64,000 bases of DNA, from the NCBI GenBank assembly GCA_025358055.1, contig JANYKV010000114.1, positions 1 to 64,000 on the forward strand, written 5' to 3'. The stretch is from Gemmatimonadota bacterium. Its GTDB lineage: Bacteria > Gemmatimonadota > Gemmatimonadetes > Gemmatimonadales > GWC2-71-9. How positions within the stretch are numbered: the first letter of the stretch is position 1; every line of letters begins with the position of its first letter. This document shows, piece after piece, positions 45,045-54,012 of this stretch. The translations under genes and the position numbers were made by a program. The notes beneath the pieces were generated by a model. It did not search any database, was not told the origin of the DNA, and saw only the letters and a list, made by a program, of their open reading frames with translations.

Positions 45045-46133
45045 GTGCAGGGTGCAAGACGATTCAAATGGCCGGCCGTTCTCGAGCAGAACATTCTGGT
45101 GCGGCTCGTCGTATACTATCTGGCGCTTGGATTGATTGCCGGGCTGACGTGGTGGCTCGCGCCTCCAGGCCTGCGGGAAAAACTCTCCAGCACCATGGCG
45201 GAGTTGACGAGTTCGAACCTCGCCGACACCTTCGACGCCGTGACAGGGCGCAAGCCCAAGTTCGACTCGGTGGCGCTCGCTTCCCATTCGCCGCCACTCA
45301 CGACCGCCGTCACGGTCGTGAGTGCGTTTTTGCTCGTCCTGCCGGTGGCCTGGGTCTACATGTTCACCCGGCACAAGAAGGGATACCGCCAATCGCTGGT
45401 CCAGAGCTTGATCCTGCTTCCGATCACGGTGGCGACGGTCGTCGTGCTGGTCAAAAACAGTCTGCCCTTGGCGTTCAGCTTGGCGGGCATCGTAGCCGCG
45501 GTGCGGTTCCGCAACACACTGGAGGACAGCAAAGACGCGGTCTTCTTTTTCGCCGTGACCGGCCTGGGGCTTGCGAGCGCCGTGCACATCGACGTTGCCG
45601 TGGTCTGGTCAGTCGTGTTCAATACGGTGGCGCTTACCCTCTGGTACACGAACTTTGGGCGGACTCCGCCTCGGTTGGAAGAGCAGCGCGCGGAGCGCCA
45701 TCTACAAGAGGCGATGTCCATTGCCAATCGGACCAGCCAGTTCGTGGCACGGATCGATAGGGAGGTGCTCGATGACATGGCGCCCGAGCAGCTCGACGCG
45801 CTGGCGGTTCGGGTTCGGCGGAAGCGAGAGCGCTCTACGGAGGAAATGTCGGGCTCCAAGCCTACCAAATTCGACACTCGATTTCTGATCCACTGCAGTG
45901 ATGCCGCCGCCGGCCGACCCATCATCGAATCGGTGATGAGTCGCAACGTCAAGCGTTGGGAGTTCGAACGGCTCGAGCCCCAGGATGATGGGACGGCCAT
46001 CGTGGTGTATCGAATCCGCTACCGCAAGAACGTTCCGCCCCATATCGTCACGCAGGCGTTGGAGCAGGAAGGCGTTCCCTTCGTGGCGGGCGTCGAGGTC
46101 AACCCGATCGGAGCCGACGATGGCGAACCATGA
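45045..46133 (+). CDS. DUF4956-domain membrane protein
   Basis: A 362-aa protein. The GTG at 45045 has GGAG at 7 nt; a GTG at 45039 is the alternative. TM segments lie at about 22-40, 88-108, 122-140 and 145-200. The core LAGIVAAVRFRNTLEDSKDAVFFF and the following GLGLASA are typical of DUF4956, followed by a soluble C-terminal domain (about 240-360). DUF4956 genes commonly sit beside VTC-type polyphosphate polymerase and CotH-kinase genes. Here a CotH-like gene follows with a 14-nt overlap, but no VTC domain gene is visible. Confidence 0.85.
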   Translation: MQGARRFKWPAVLEQNILVRLVVYYLALGLIAGLTWWLAPPGLREKLSSTMAELTSSNLADTFDAVTGRKPKFDSVALASHSPPLTTAVTVVSAFLLVLPVAWVYMFTRHKKGYRQSLVQSLILLPITVATVVVLVKNSLPLAFSLAGIVAAVRFRNTLEDSKDAVFFFAVTGLGLASAVHIDVAVVWSVVFNTVALTLWYTNFGRTPPRLEEQRAERHLQEAMSIANRTSQFVARIDREVLDDMAPEQLDALAVRVRRKRERSTEEMSGSKPTKFDTRFLIHCSDAAAGRPIIESVMSRNVKRWEFERLEPQDDGTAIVVYRIRYRKNVPPHIVTQALEQEGVPFVAGVEVNPIGADDGEP

Positions 46134-47202
46134 TGCGCCGAGGGCGCACGCACTGTTCGGTACCCTGCTGTTCGCCGCCGGATGCATCCTTGGGGTTGCG
46201 GCGGTGTCGGCCCAGGAGGCCGCCGTCAAGAAAGGTCCCGATCCACTCTTCGCATCGGATACGACGCTCACGTTGAGCCTGACCGCCAATTTTCGCACGC
46301 TGGCCAAGGATCGGGATACCGTGTCTCGGAAATCCTATTCGGCGGTTCTCGCCTATATCGGACCCGACAGTCGTCCGGTGACACTGAACGTGCATCTGGA
46401 GACTCGGGGTCATTACCGATTGAAACGGTCGACCTGCGAGTTCCCCCCGCTTCGTGTGTCGTTCGACAAAACGGAGGTTGCCGGCACTCTATTCGAGCAT
46501 CAGAAGTCTCTGAAGTTGGTGACGCATTGTGACAATTCTTCGTCCAAGGCCGAGCAACTCATTCTGAAAGAGTTCTTGCTGTATCGGGTGTACCATCAGC
46601 TCACGGACCTCGCCTTCTTGGCTCGACTCGTCAAAATGACTTACCAGGATTCCGTCGAGGCGAACGGCAAGCTAGTAAAATTTGGATTCTTCGTGGAAGA
46701 TGATGGGCGTCTCGCCAAACGAAATGGCATGAAGTTGGCAAAGGTGAAGCTGACGCGGTTCGACGACCCGGATATGGACCACAACGAGGGGAACCTGCTC
46801 GGAATGTTTCAGTATTTCATCGGCAACACCGACTGGTCTCTTCCGTTCCTGCACAACATCCGGATTCTCGCGAACGAGACGGGGACAAATTACCCGGTCG
46901 CGTACGATTTCGACTGGTCCGGCGCGGTCGATGCTTCATATGCTCGGCCGGACGCCCGGCTGCCGATTCGGACCGTCCGAGAGCGATTGTACCGGGGGCC
47001 CTGTCTCAAGGAGCAAGACCTCACGGCAACCCTCGCATCCTTCAAAGCGAAAAAGGGCGTCATCTATCAGCTCTATGAGGGGCGACCGGACATCACCGCG
47101 GACACGAAGAAGTCGACTCTGGAATACTTCGATGAGTTTTATCATCAAATCGATGACCCCAAACATGCGCAGGAGGCCTTCCGGGTCGTCTGTCCCCGGT
47201 AA
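46120..47202 (+). CDS. Exported CotH-kinase-like protein
   Basis: A 360-aa protein with a hydrophobic N-terminal signal (about 10-32, ...AVSAQ) and GGAG 6 nt before the ATG. The mature part has CotH-like features: a conserved KLVTHC segment, LILKEFLLYRVYHQLTD, FFVEDDGRLAKR, then the catalytic-loop-like GNTDW (235-239) and a metal-site-like YDFDWSG (262-268). CotH proteins are secreted atypical protein kinases. The match is remote and inferred from motif order. Overlap with the DUF4956 gene implies coupled translation and a joint role at the membrane. Confidence 0.7.
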   Translation: MANHDAPRAHALFGTLLFAAGCILGVAAVSAQEAAVKKGPDPLFASDTTLTLSLTANFRTLAKDRDTVSRKSYSAVLAYIGPDSRPVTLNVHLETRGHYRLKRSTCEFPPLRVSFDKTEVAGTLFEHQKSLKLVTHCDNSSSKAEQLILKEFLLYRVYHQLTDLAFLARLVKMTYQDSVEANGKLVKFGFFVEDDGRLAKRNGMKLAKVKLTRFDDPDMDHNEGNLLGMFQYFIGNTDWSLPFLHNIRILANETGTNYPVAYDFDWSGAVDASYARPDARLPIRTVRERLYRGPCLKEQDLTATLASFKAKKGVIYQLYEGRPDITADTKKSTLEYFDEFYHQIDDPKHAQEAFRVVCPR

Positions 47203-47275
47203 GATCATCGCCTCGTCGACATGACTTCAGTCCCGCTCCCGTTGGTCGGTCCGGAAAGACCCGCCAGGAGATGAT

Positions 47276-49324
47276 GTGAACCCGTGCTCCAATTCGATTT
47301 CCGCCGTATGCGCCGCTATCCTCCTCGTGGCGCATCGCGCTCCGCTCCAAGCGCAAGAGACTCCTTCCGACACGCTGCTCACCATCGAGCACTATCTCGA
47401 TTACGAAACGGTTTCCGAGCCAAGGCTGTCGCCCGATGGAACGCGTATCCTCTTCAGCCGAAACTGGATCAATCGCAAGGCCGATCGGTGGGAGTCCGAT
47501 CTCTGGCTGATGAATGCGGACGGCGCGCACGCCCGATTCCTGATCAAGGGGCACGGCGCGGTCTGGTCCTCCGACGGAACCCGAATTGCGTATCTCGCGG
47601 AGACCGAGAAGGATGGCCCCCAAGTTTTCGTGCGCTGGATGGACGCCGAAGGAGCGACCACCCAAGTCACGCGCGTCACCCAAGACCCCGGAGAGGTGAA
47701 GTGGTCGCCGGATGGTAAGCATCTGGGCTTCAGCATGTTCGTTCCGAGAGACAGTACCTGGACCATCAGCATGCCCCTACCGCCGGAAGGGGCGCAGTGG
47801 ACGCCGACCCCGAGGATTCTCGAACGGCTGCATAACCGCCAGGATGGTCGCGGGTTCAATGCGACCGGCTCCACCCACCTCTTCGTCGTGTCCGCAGACG
47901 GCGGCACTCCGCGCCAGATCACCAGCGGGGATTGGCAAGTCGGCGCCCGATTCGACGGCCAATCCCTTGGGTTAGGCTGGGATTGGATGGCGGACGGCAA
48001 AACCGTCGTTGTGGATGGTCTCATGGTGTCGAACCCCGACCTGAACTATGAGGAGTCAAGGATCTACGCGGTCGACGTGGCGACGGGCGGGATTCGCGCG
48101 CTTTTGTCCTTGCCGGGTAGATGGACCCGTCCCACCGTGTCGCCCGACGGGAAATGGATTGCCTACCTCGGCGTTCCAAAGTTTGAGGGCGCCTATCACG
48201 CCACCGATCTCTGGGTGATGCGGCCGGATGGAAGCGCGGTCACCAAGCTCACGACAACCCTCGACCGCGATGCTGATGAACCGGTATGGTCGCCTGACGC
48301 GAGCGGCGTATACTTCACGGCCGAAGACCAAGGGTCACGCAACGTCCTCTTCGTGTCACTCGGCGGAACGGTTCGGGCTCTCACCACGGGCACCCATGTG
48401 CTCAACCTCGGCTCGGTGGCCCGGAACAAAACCGCGGCCGTCGTCCGCGCCAGCTATACGAAGCCGACCGATCTCGTGCTGGTCAACCTCAGGAAGCCGT
48501 CCCAACTCACGCAGCTCACGCATGTCAATGATGATCTCCTCGCCCACAAGCGGCTCGCGGAGATTGAAGAGCTGTGGTTCCGCTCGGGGGACGTCAAGGT
48601 TCAAGGTTGGATCGTGAAGCCTCCCACGTTCGTGCCGACGCAACGCTATCCGCTCATTCTGGAGATCCACGGTGGTCCGAGCTCGATGTATAGTGTGGCG
48701 TTCGACTATATGTGGCAAAACTTCGCGGCCAACGGGTACGTGGTGCTCTACCTCAATCCACGCGGGAGCACCGGGTATGGATCAGCCTTCGGCAACGCCA
48801 TCTACCGCAAGTTTCCCGGGGTGGACTACGACGATCTGATGGCGGGGGTGGATAGCGTCATCGGGCGCGGGTACGTGGACCCGAAACGGATGTACGTGTC
48901 GGGATGTAGCGGTGGTGGCGCCCTGTCCAGCTGGGTCATTGGCCATACCGATCGCTTTGCGGCGGCCGCGGTCCGCTGTCCGGTGACCAACTGGCTCAGT
49001 TTTGCGGGAACGTCCGACATTCCGCTCTTTGGCCATAGTTGGTTTGCTAAACCGTTTTGGGAAGACCCTGAACCGTGGCTCAAGAATTCGTCGCTGATGT
49101 ACGTCGGAAACGTCAAGACGCCCACATTGCTGATGACCGGTGTGCTGGATCTGCGGACGCCGATGGAGCAAACCGACGAATACTTCGCCGCGCTCAAGCT
49201 CCGCGGGGTACCAGCAGCGGTGATCCGGTTCGAAGGGGAACCGCATGGGACGGATTCGAGGCCCACGAATTTCATGCGGACCCAGTTGTACATGATGAGT
49301 TGGTTTCAGCGGTATACGAAGTGA
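47276..49324 (+). CDS. Secreted S9-family peptidase with GCSGGG elbow (paralogue 2)
   Basis: A 682-aa protein starting at GTG with CAGGAG 5 nt upstream. Just before it, ATGATGTGA forms a start-start-stop that overlaps the GTG. A signal peptide (about 1-27, ...PLQAQ), propeller and hydrolase domain follow. Ser545 lies in GCSGGG, Asp in GVLDLRTPM and His in PHGTDSRPTNF. Long stretches are identical in sequence to the paralogue at 41344 (VRWMDAEGATTQVTR, NPRGSTGYG), so these are intra-genome duplicates that have since diverged. Confidence 0.93.
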   Translation: MNPCSNSISAVCAAILLVAHRAPLQAQETPSDTLLTIEHYLDYETVSEPRLSPDGTRILFSRNWINRKADRWESDLWLMNADGAHARFLIKGHGAVWSSDGTRIAYLAETEKDGPQVFVRWMDAEGATTQVTRVTQDPGEVKWSPDGKHLGFSMFVPRDSTWTISMPLPPEGAQWTPTPRILERLHNRQDGRGFNATGSTHLFVVSADGGTPRQITSGDWQVGARFDGQSLGLGWDWMADGKTVVVDGLMVSNPDLNYEESRIYAVDVATGGIRALLSLPGRWTRPTVSPDGKWIAYLGVPKFEGAYHATDLWVMRPDGSAVTKLTTTLDRDADEPVWSPDASGVYFTAEDQGSRNVLFVSLGGTVRALTTGTHVLNLGSVARNKTAAVVRASYTKPTDLVLVNLRKPSQLTQLTHVNDDLLAHKRLAEIEELWFRSGDVKVQGWIVKPPTFVPTQRYPLILEIHGGPSSMYSVAFDYMWQNFAANGYVVLYLNPRGSTGYGSAFGNAIYRKFPGVDYDDLMAGVDSVIGRGYVDPKRMYVSGCSGGGALSSWVIGHTDRFAAAAVRCPVTNWLSFAGTSDIPLFGHSWFAKPFWEDPEPWLKNSSLMYVGNVKTPTLLMTGVLDLRTPMEQTDEYFAALKLRGVPAAVIRFEGEPHGTDSRPTNFMRTQLYMMSWFQRYTK

Positions 49325-49331
49325 GGACTCA

Positions 49332-49361
49332 CGGTGCAGGGACGCTCGGTGCACGGACGCT
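49332..49361 (+). repeat. 15-bp tandem repeat, two copies
   Basis: CGGTGCAGGGACGCT is followed at once by CGGTGCACGGACGCT, differing at one base. It lies just after the S9 stop in the 179-nt gap between convergent genes. A minor feature, possibly slippage-derived. Confidence 0.6.
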
Positions 49362-49465
49362 GGGTTAGGGCCATTCCCGTCTGGCGTTCTCGTGCTGGCG
49401 AACACCTCCACTTATCGCTAGACGGCCAGCCCGACGATGAATCCGCCTGGTATTCGCATGCTTCA

Positions 49466-49497
49466 TTCCTCTGCGTCCTGTGCGTCTTCGCGTCCCG
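49466..49497. repeat. Isolated left arm of the palindromic repeat family
   Basis: CTCTGCGTCCTGTGCGTC followed by TTCGCGTCC matches the left arm of the repeats flanking the GxxExxY gene at 36283-37180. It is a single degenerate copy in the gap between the convergent S9 and barrel-protein genes, showing that the repeat is dispersed and not confined to one locus. Confidence 0.5.
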
Positions 49498-49503
49498 CCT
49501 CGC

Positions 49504-51306
49504 CTACAGCGGCCACTTCACTCGCGCAAACAGACTGCTCGCGTGATATAGGCTCCCCGCGCTGAAAGCGGCCACCGACACGGCCGACGCCACGTTCGCG
49601 AACGAATATCCGATCGCAAGCTCCCCCGCGGCAATCGGCCGATACGACACGGAGGCGTTTATTCGCTGAGTACCACTCGACGATGGACTGTCGAACGTGA
49701 CTCGCTGCTGACCCAGGGCACCCTCCGCGGTGAACGCCCATCCGAGATCGCGGCCCACACCGTAGCGCGCAACCGCTTCCACGAGGTCATACCGCTTGGG
49801 TGCGAAGTATCCATCGTGCAGCGAGTGATCGTACCGAAACGTCCTGCCGGCCACCCCAATGGATGTTTGCCTTCCCAGCTGAAGCCGGAGCGCCCCATTT
49901 CCCGAATGTCTCGAGTTGACCTCGGTGCCACCCTCAATGCTCGTGATGCCAACCCCCCCTGACAGCGTGAGCCGAAGCGGGAGTGCGAGGTCGGCGTCCA
50001 GATCATATGCCGTGTTGTGGATGCCGCGGGCGATTAGGGTCGCGGTCTCATCGAAAGGGCCGGTGGCGACACCAGCGCCGACCCGGAGCCTCGTGGTCAC
50101 TGGTCCGCTCAACCGTGCTGTGCCGACAAACGTGGTGGTGGACGTGTTTGAGGCACCGCCGCTCGACCTCGTGTTGGTTCCCCCACCCTCTAGGCGAAGG
50201 AACCACGAAGGGAACGGGACGTAGGTAAGACCGAACCGCGCGCCGGTCGAATTGGCGTGGAGTGCGTCGAGATCGGCCGTTCGATAGTGTGCGCTCACGA
50301 GTAATCGTGCCCGCCGAAAGGCGGCCACGCGGAGCGTCGCGCCAATCGAAGTCGCGCGATTGTGGTCACTGTCCCAGGTTGTGGTGCCGCTGGGTTCGAA
50401 CGTAGTGGCCAGTTCGGCTCTGACCCACCGCATCTGCTCCAACGCGTCGGCATGACCGGGTTTGGCGCGAAGCGCACGTTGCAGCGCCTCGGCCGCCTCT
50501 TCGGGTCGGCCGGTCCAGCGGAGCACCTGCGCCAGTCCGACCCAGACCTCGGGATCTTCCGGCGCTCGGACAATCATTTTTCGCCAGACCATCTCACTCT
50601 GGCTGAAATCTCCCCGCCATGCGGCGACGAGCGCGACGCCTTTCTCCGCGTCCGGCCAATCCCGGGTGCGCGCGAGCCGAGAGAATTCGCCTTCCGCGTC
50701 ACCCAATCGGTTGGCCCAGGCGAGAGTTCGGGCCCGGGCGAGCAGAGCCTCGCGATCGTTAGGGTACCGGCTGATCCAGCCGGCATACCGACTGAGTGCC
50801 GCATCGAATTCGCCGGCCCATGCAAGCACTTGTGCTGCGCCGAGCGCCGCGTCGCGGTACGTGGAGTCGCGCGAGAGGATGCTATCGTAGATGGCGACGG
50901 CCTCTCGACTACGATTGGCCCACGCCAGCGTCTTCCCCAATGCGATGCGGCCTTCCTCGTCTTTGGGTTCCAAGAACACGTAGTGTCGGAAGAGGGCGAT
51001 TCCGCGGTCGAGCTCTCCATCCCACGCGAACGCGGTGGCGAGTCGATACACCGCGCGAGATGATGCGTTGGAGTCCTGAGCGACGACGCGGCGGTAGGCT
51101 TCCTTCGCCGTGCGGTAGTCCGCTGCGTTCCAGGCCGCGTCTCCTTGGGCCAGGAATCCGCGAATTGAAGCGGCCTCGGTCGGTCTTTGGGCCGAAACCG
51201 TGCCTCCAGTCGCCGCGACCAGCGCCATCAGCAGCGACCCGTAGTGCCTAAGCTGCACCAGGTTAAGGAGATGGGTAGGTATATTCCACCGATGATCCGG
51301 TCTCAT
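49504..51306 (-). CDS. TPR plus outer-membrane beta-barrel protein (YaiO/PgaA-like exporter)
   Basis: A 600-aa protein. The ATG at 51306 has GAGAGG upstream; a GTG at 51258 would give a shorter, neater signal peptide and remove overlap with the divergent gene. The signal ends ...TVSAQ (about residue 40). Residues 50-300 form a series of TPR-like helix pairs (repeated TLAWANR, VLAWAG, VLRWTG motifs). Residues about 320-600 alternate short strands and end in FARVKWPL, typical of an outer-membrane barrel. This is the layout of YaiO, PgaA and BcsC, which guide polysaccharide through the outer membrane. A GT2 synthase operon is divergently transcribed. Confidence 0.82.
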   Translation of the reverse strand: MRPDHRWNIPTHLLNLVQLRHYGSLLMALVAATGGTVSAQRPTEAASIRGFLAQGDAAWNAADYRTAKEAYRRVVAQDSNASSRAVYRLATAFAWDGELDRGIALFRHYVFLEPKDEEGRIALGKTLAWANRSREAVAIYDSILSRDSTYRDAALGAAQVLAWAGEFDAALSRYAGWISRYPNDREALLARARTLAWANRLGDAEGEFSRLARTRDWPDAEKGVALVAAWRGDFSQSEMVWRKMIVRAPEDPEVWVGLAQVLRWTGRPEEAAEALQRALRAKPGHADALEQMRWVRAELATTFEPSGTTTWDSDHNRATSIGATLRVAAFRRARLLVSAHYRTADLDALHANSTGARFGLTYVPFPSWFLRLEGGGTNTRSSGGASNTSTTTFVGTARLSGPVTTRLRVGAGVATGPFDETATLIARGIHNTAYDLDADLALPLRLTLSGGVGITSIEGGTEVNSRHSGNGALRLQLGRQTSIGVAGRTFRYDHSLHDGYFAPKRYDLVEAVARYGVGRDLGWAFTAEGALGQQRVTFDSPSSSGTQRINASVSYRPIAAGELAIGYSFANVASAVSVAAFSAGSLYHASSLFARVKWPL

Positions 51307-54012
51307 AGAGCGCCTCTCTACGCACATCTCTTGCCACCTCTCCTGGGGGCATGCCTGGTCATCTCAATGCCACTGGTGGGCCAGAGTCCCCCAAAAACGG
51401 CCTGTGCGCCGCTTTCGCCAACATTGAATGAGAGCCTGGACCGAGCCTGGGAGGCATACCGCGCCAATAATATGACCGAAGCGCAAGCCGCGTTCCAGCA
51501 GGTACTCTCCGCTTGCCCGAAGGTGGTCAGCGCCGCAAACGGCCTAGGATATGTGGCGCTTCGCCACGGTGATCTTCCCTCATCGGAACGCTACTTCGAG
51601 CGCGCTCTGAGCCTCCGTCCCAACGACTATGATGCGATCACCGGCCTCGGAATGGCGTCCTATCGTGCCGGTGATCAAGTCCGCAGCCGAATGACTTTCG
51701 AACGGGCCCTGAAGTTATTCCCGCAGGACTCCGTGACGAAATGGTACTTGGCCCGTCTTCCGGCCTCGCTCGACACCACTCGGTTGGCGCCGGTAAGCCG
51801 CCCGGTGACAACCCAGGTCGCTGCCCGCGTGGCGCAACGCGCGTTCGAGGTTCCCAATGGCCGTGGTGGGTGGCAACCCATGTGGCTCAAGGGGCTCAAC
51901 ATCGGCGCGGCGCTTCCGGGCAAGCATCCCTCGGAATTTCCGCCCGACGACGGGACCTATGAACATTGGTTAGCACTCACGGCCGAAATGGGCGTGAACA
52001 CGCTTCGGGTTTACACCGTTCACCCACCGCACTTCTATCGGGCGCTCGCTCAATGGAACGCCACCCACCCGACCCAAACGCTCTGGCTCATCCACGGCGT
52101 TTGGACGGAACTTCCGCCGGGGCCCCAGGAAGAGCAGTACGACGACCCGTCATGGCTCGCTGAATTCCACGGGGAGATGCACAATGTTGTCAACCTGCTC
52201 CATGGCCACGCGGTCATTCCGGCCCGGCCGGGCCATGCATTCGGGGTGTATCGGGCTGACGTCTCGCGTTGGGTCGTCGCCTATATCATCGGACGTGAGT
52301 GGGAGCCGCATTCGATTGTCGGGTATCAGGCCAATCGACCCGATCGCACGAAGTACGAAGGCAAGTATCTCACCGTGGCGCGAGGGAACGCGGCCGAAGC
52401 TTGGCTCGCCGAGCAGTGTGACTACCTGATTGACTACGAAATGCGGGGGTACAACGCGCAGCACCCCATTGCTTACACGAACTGGCCGACCCTGGATCCA
52501 CTGCATCACCCGACGGAAAGCACTCTCGCCGAGGAGGCGCAGCTTCGCCGCGCGCGGGGAGAGGAGACGCCGGAAGCGGCTCGGGAGTTCGATAACGATG
52601 CCATCGGGCTGGATGCGACGCGCATGGTGCCGACGCCGGCGTTTAAGGCCGGCACCTTCGCGTCGTACCACGCCTATCCGTACTACCCGGATTTCATGGG
52701 GCTCGACCCCGACTACGCGCGGGCGAGTGGGCCGGAGGGTCAAAGCAATTACTTCGGCTATCTGCGCGATCTCGTCCGGTACCACGGCGACATGCCGGTC
52801 GTCATCGCCGAGTATGGGGTTCCATCCTCGCGGGGCATCGCGCACTTCCAACCCCAGGGCTGGAATCACGGGGGGCACTCGGAGGTAGAGCAGGGCGCGG
52901 TCGACGCGCGGCTCACGCGCGAGATCCACGCCGCTGGTGCGGCTGGCGGACTCCTTTTCGCCCTGATGGACGAGTGGTTCAAGAAAAACTGGATCGTGAT
53001 CGACTTCGAGCAGCCGCTGGAGCGGAACCGGCTCTGGCTCAATCCGCTGGACGCGGAACAGAATTATGGGGTCATCGCCATGCGGGCCGGTCCCCGTGAT
53101 TCGGCGCTGGTCATCGACGGCCGGGGTGAGGATTGGGGCACTCGGGGCACCTGGTACCGGGGATCGTTGTCGGCCACGCTCCCGCCGCCGCTTCAGATCA
53201 AGGAATTTCGGGTCGCGAACGACGAGGCCTACGTCTACCTCCGACTTGACGTGGGGGCGATCGATTGGACGAAAGCCCGATACCTCATCGGCATCGACAC
53301 CTACCGGGCCGACCTCGGCGATTTCGTGTTGCCGCGGACTGGGGCAACCTCACCGGTCGGGCTCGAATTCGTGCTCGATCTTACCGGCCCGGTGGGGAGC
53401 CATCTTCTGGTGGATCACCCCTACACCCTGTACCACCCGGCGCCCATCGCCGGCAGCAATCCGCCGACCCAAATGCTCGTTTACCATCGCCCGTTTCGTA
53501 CCGTGGCCAATCGCGACGGCGTCTGGGACACGCTGTGGGTCGAGACCAATCGGCGGAGGATTGGACGCGACGGTACCGTGTTTCCCGCGACCGTGTACGA
53601 TCGCAATCTCCTGCGTTTTGCCCGGCAAGGAGAGAATAGTTTGGCCGATTGGTACGCCGATTCGGCCACGGGAATCATCGAAGTACGGCTTCCCTGGGGC
53701 ATGTTGCATGTGCTCGATCCTTCCAGTCGCTCGGTTCTCTATGGCAGCCAGGCTACGACCCACGATCCGGAAGGAACGGCCACGGAAGGATTCCGCTTCG
53801 TGGTTCAGAGCTACGATCCGGGGAACCCGACTCAGCCAGCCGATTGGCTTCCGAAACAACCGGGCGGGGTTGGGTTCGGTCCGGTCCCCGTGTGGGCCTG
53901 GCCGGTCTGGGAGGAGCCGCGTTGGCACCAGGAAGTGAAGCCGGTGTTCCGCGCGATGCAGGAAACATTTCGGGCGATCAAGGGTCCCGCACGAATCGTG
54001 AATGAACGCTGA
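51292..54012 (+). CDS. TPR-fused glycoside hydrolase of clan GH-A type, exported
   Basis: A 906-aa protein (start 51292; 51271 is possible) with a signal or anchor segment (about 10-30). Two to three TPR units (about 45-150) precede a TIM-barrel glycosidase. WLKGLNIGAALPGK starts the barrel, GREWE contains the putative acid/base Glu336, and VIAEYG contains the putative nucleophile Glu507, on strands 4 and 7 as in GH2/GH5-like enzymes. A C-terminal beta-sandwich (about 600-860) could bind carbohydrate (CBM9-like pattern). The exact GH family is not clear. A secreted hydrolase that trims or releases the polymer made by the GT2 synthase in the same operon is a good fit. Confidence 0.78.
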   Translation: MIRSHRAPLYAHLLPPLLGACLVISMPLVGQSPPKTACAPLSPTLNESLDRAWEAYRANNMTEAQAAFQQVLSACPKVVSAANGLGYVALRHGDLPSSERYFERALSLRPNDYDAITGLGMASYRAGDQVRSRMTFERALKLFPQDSVTKWYLARLPASLDTTRLAPVSRPVTTQVAARVAQRAFEVPNGRGGWQPMWLKGLNIGAALPGKHPSEFPPDDGTYEHWLALTAEMGVNTLRVYTVHPPHFYRALAQWNATHPTQTLWLIHGVWTELPPGPQEEQYDDPSWLAEFHGEMHNVVNLLHGHAVIPARPGHAFGVYRADVSRWVVAYIIGREWEPHSIVGYQANRPDRTKYEGKYLTVARGNAAEAWLAEQCDYLIDYEMRGYNAQHPIAYTNWPTLDPLHHPTESTLAEEAQLRRARGEETPEAAREFDNDAIGLDATRMVPTPAFKAGTFASYHAYPYYPDFMGLDPDYARASGPEGQSNYFGYLRDLVRYHGDMPVVIAEYGVPSSRGIAHFQPQGWNHGGHSEVEQGAVDARLTREIHAAGAAGGLLFALMDEWFKKNWIVIDFEQPLERNRLWLNPLDAEQNYGVIAMRAGPRDSALVIDGRGEDWGTRGTWYRGSLSATLPPPLQIKEFRVANDEAYVYLRLDVGAIDWTKARYLIGIDTYRADLGDFVLPRTGATSPVGLEFVLDLTGPVGSHLLVDHPYTLYHPAPIAGSNPPTQMLVYHRPFRTVANRDGVWDTLWVETNRRRIGRDGTVFPATVYDRNLLRFARQGENSLADWYADSATGIIEVRLPWGMLHVLDPSSRSVLYGSQATTHDPEGTATEGFRFVVQSYDPGNPTQPADWLPKQPGGVGFGPVPVWAWPVWEEPRWHQEVKPVFRAMQETFRAIKGPARIVNER

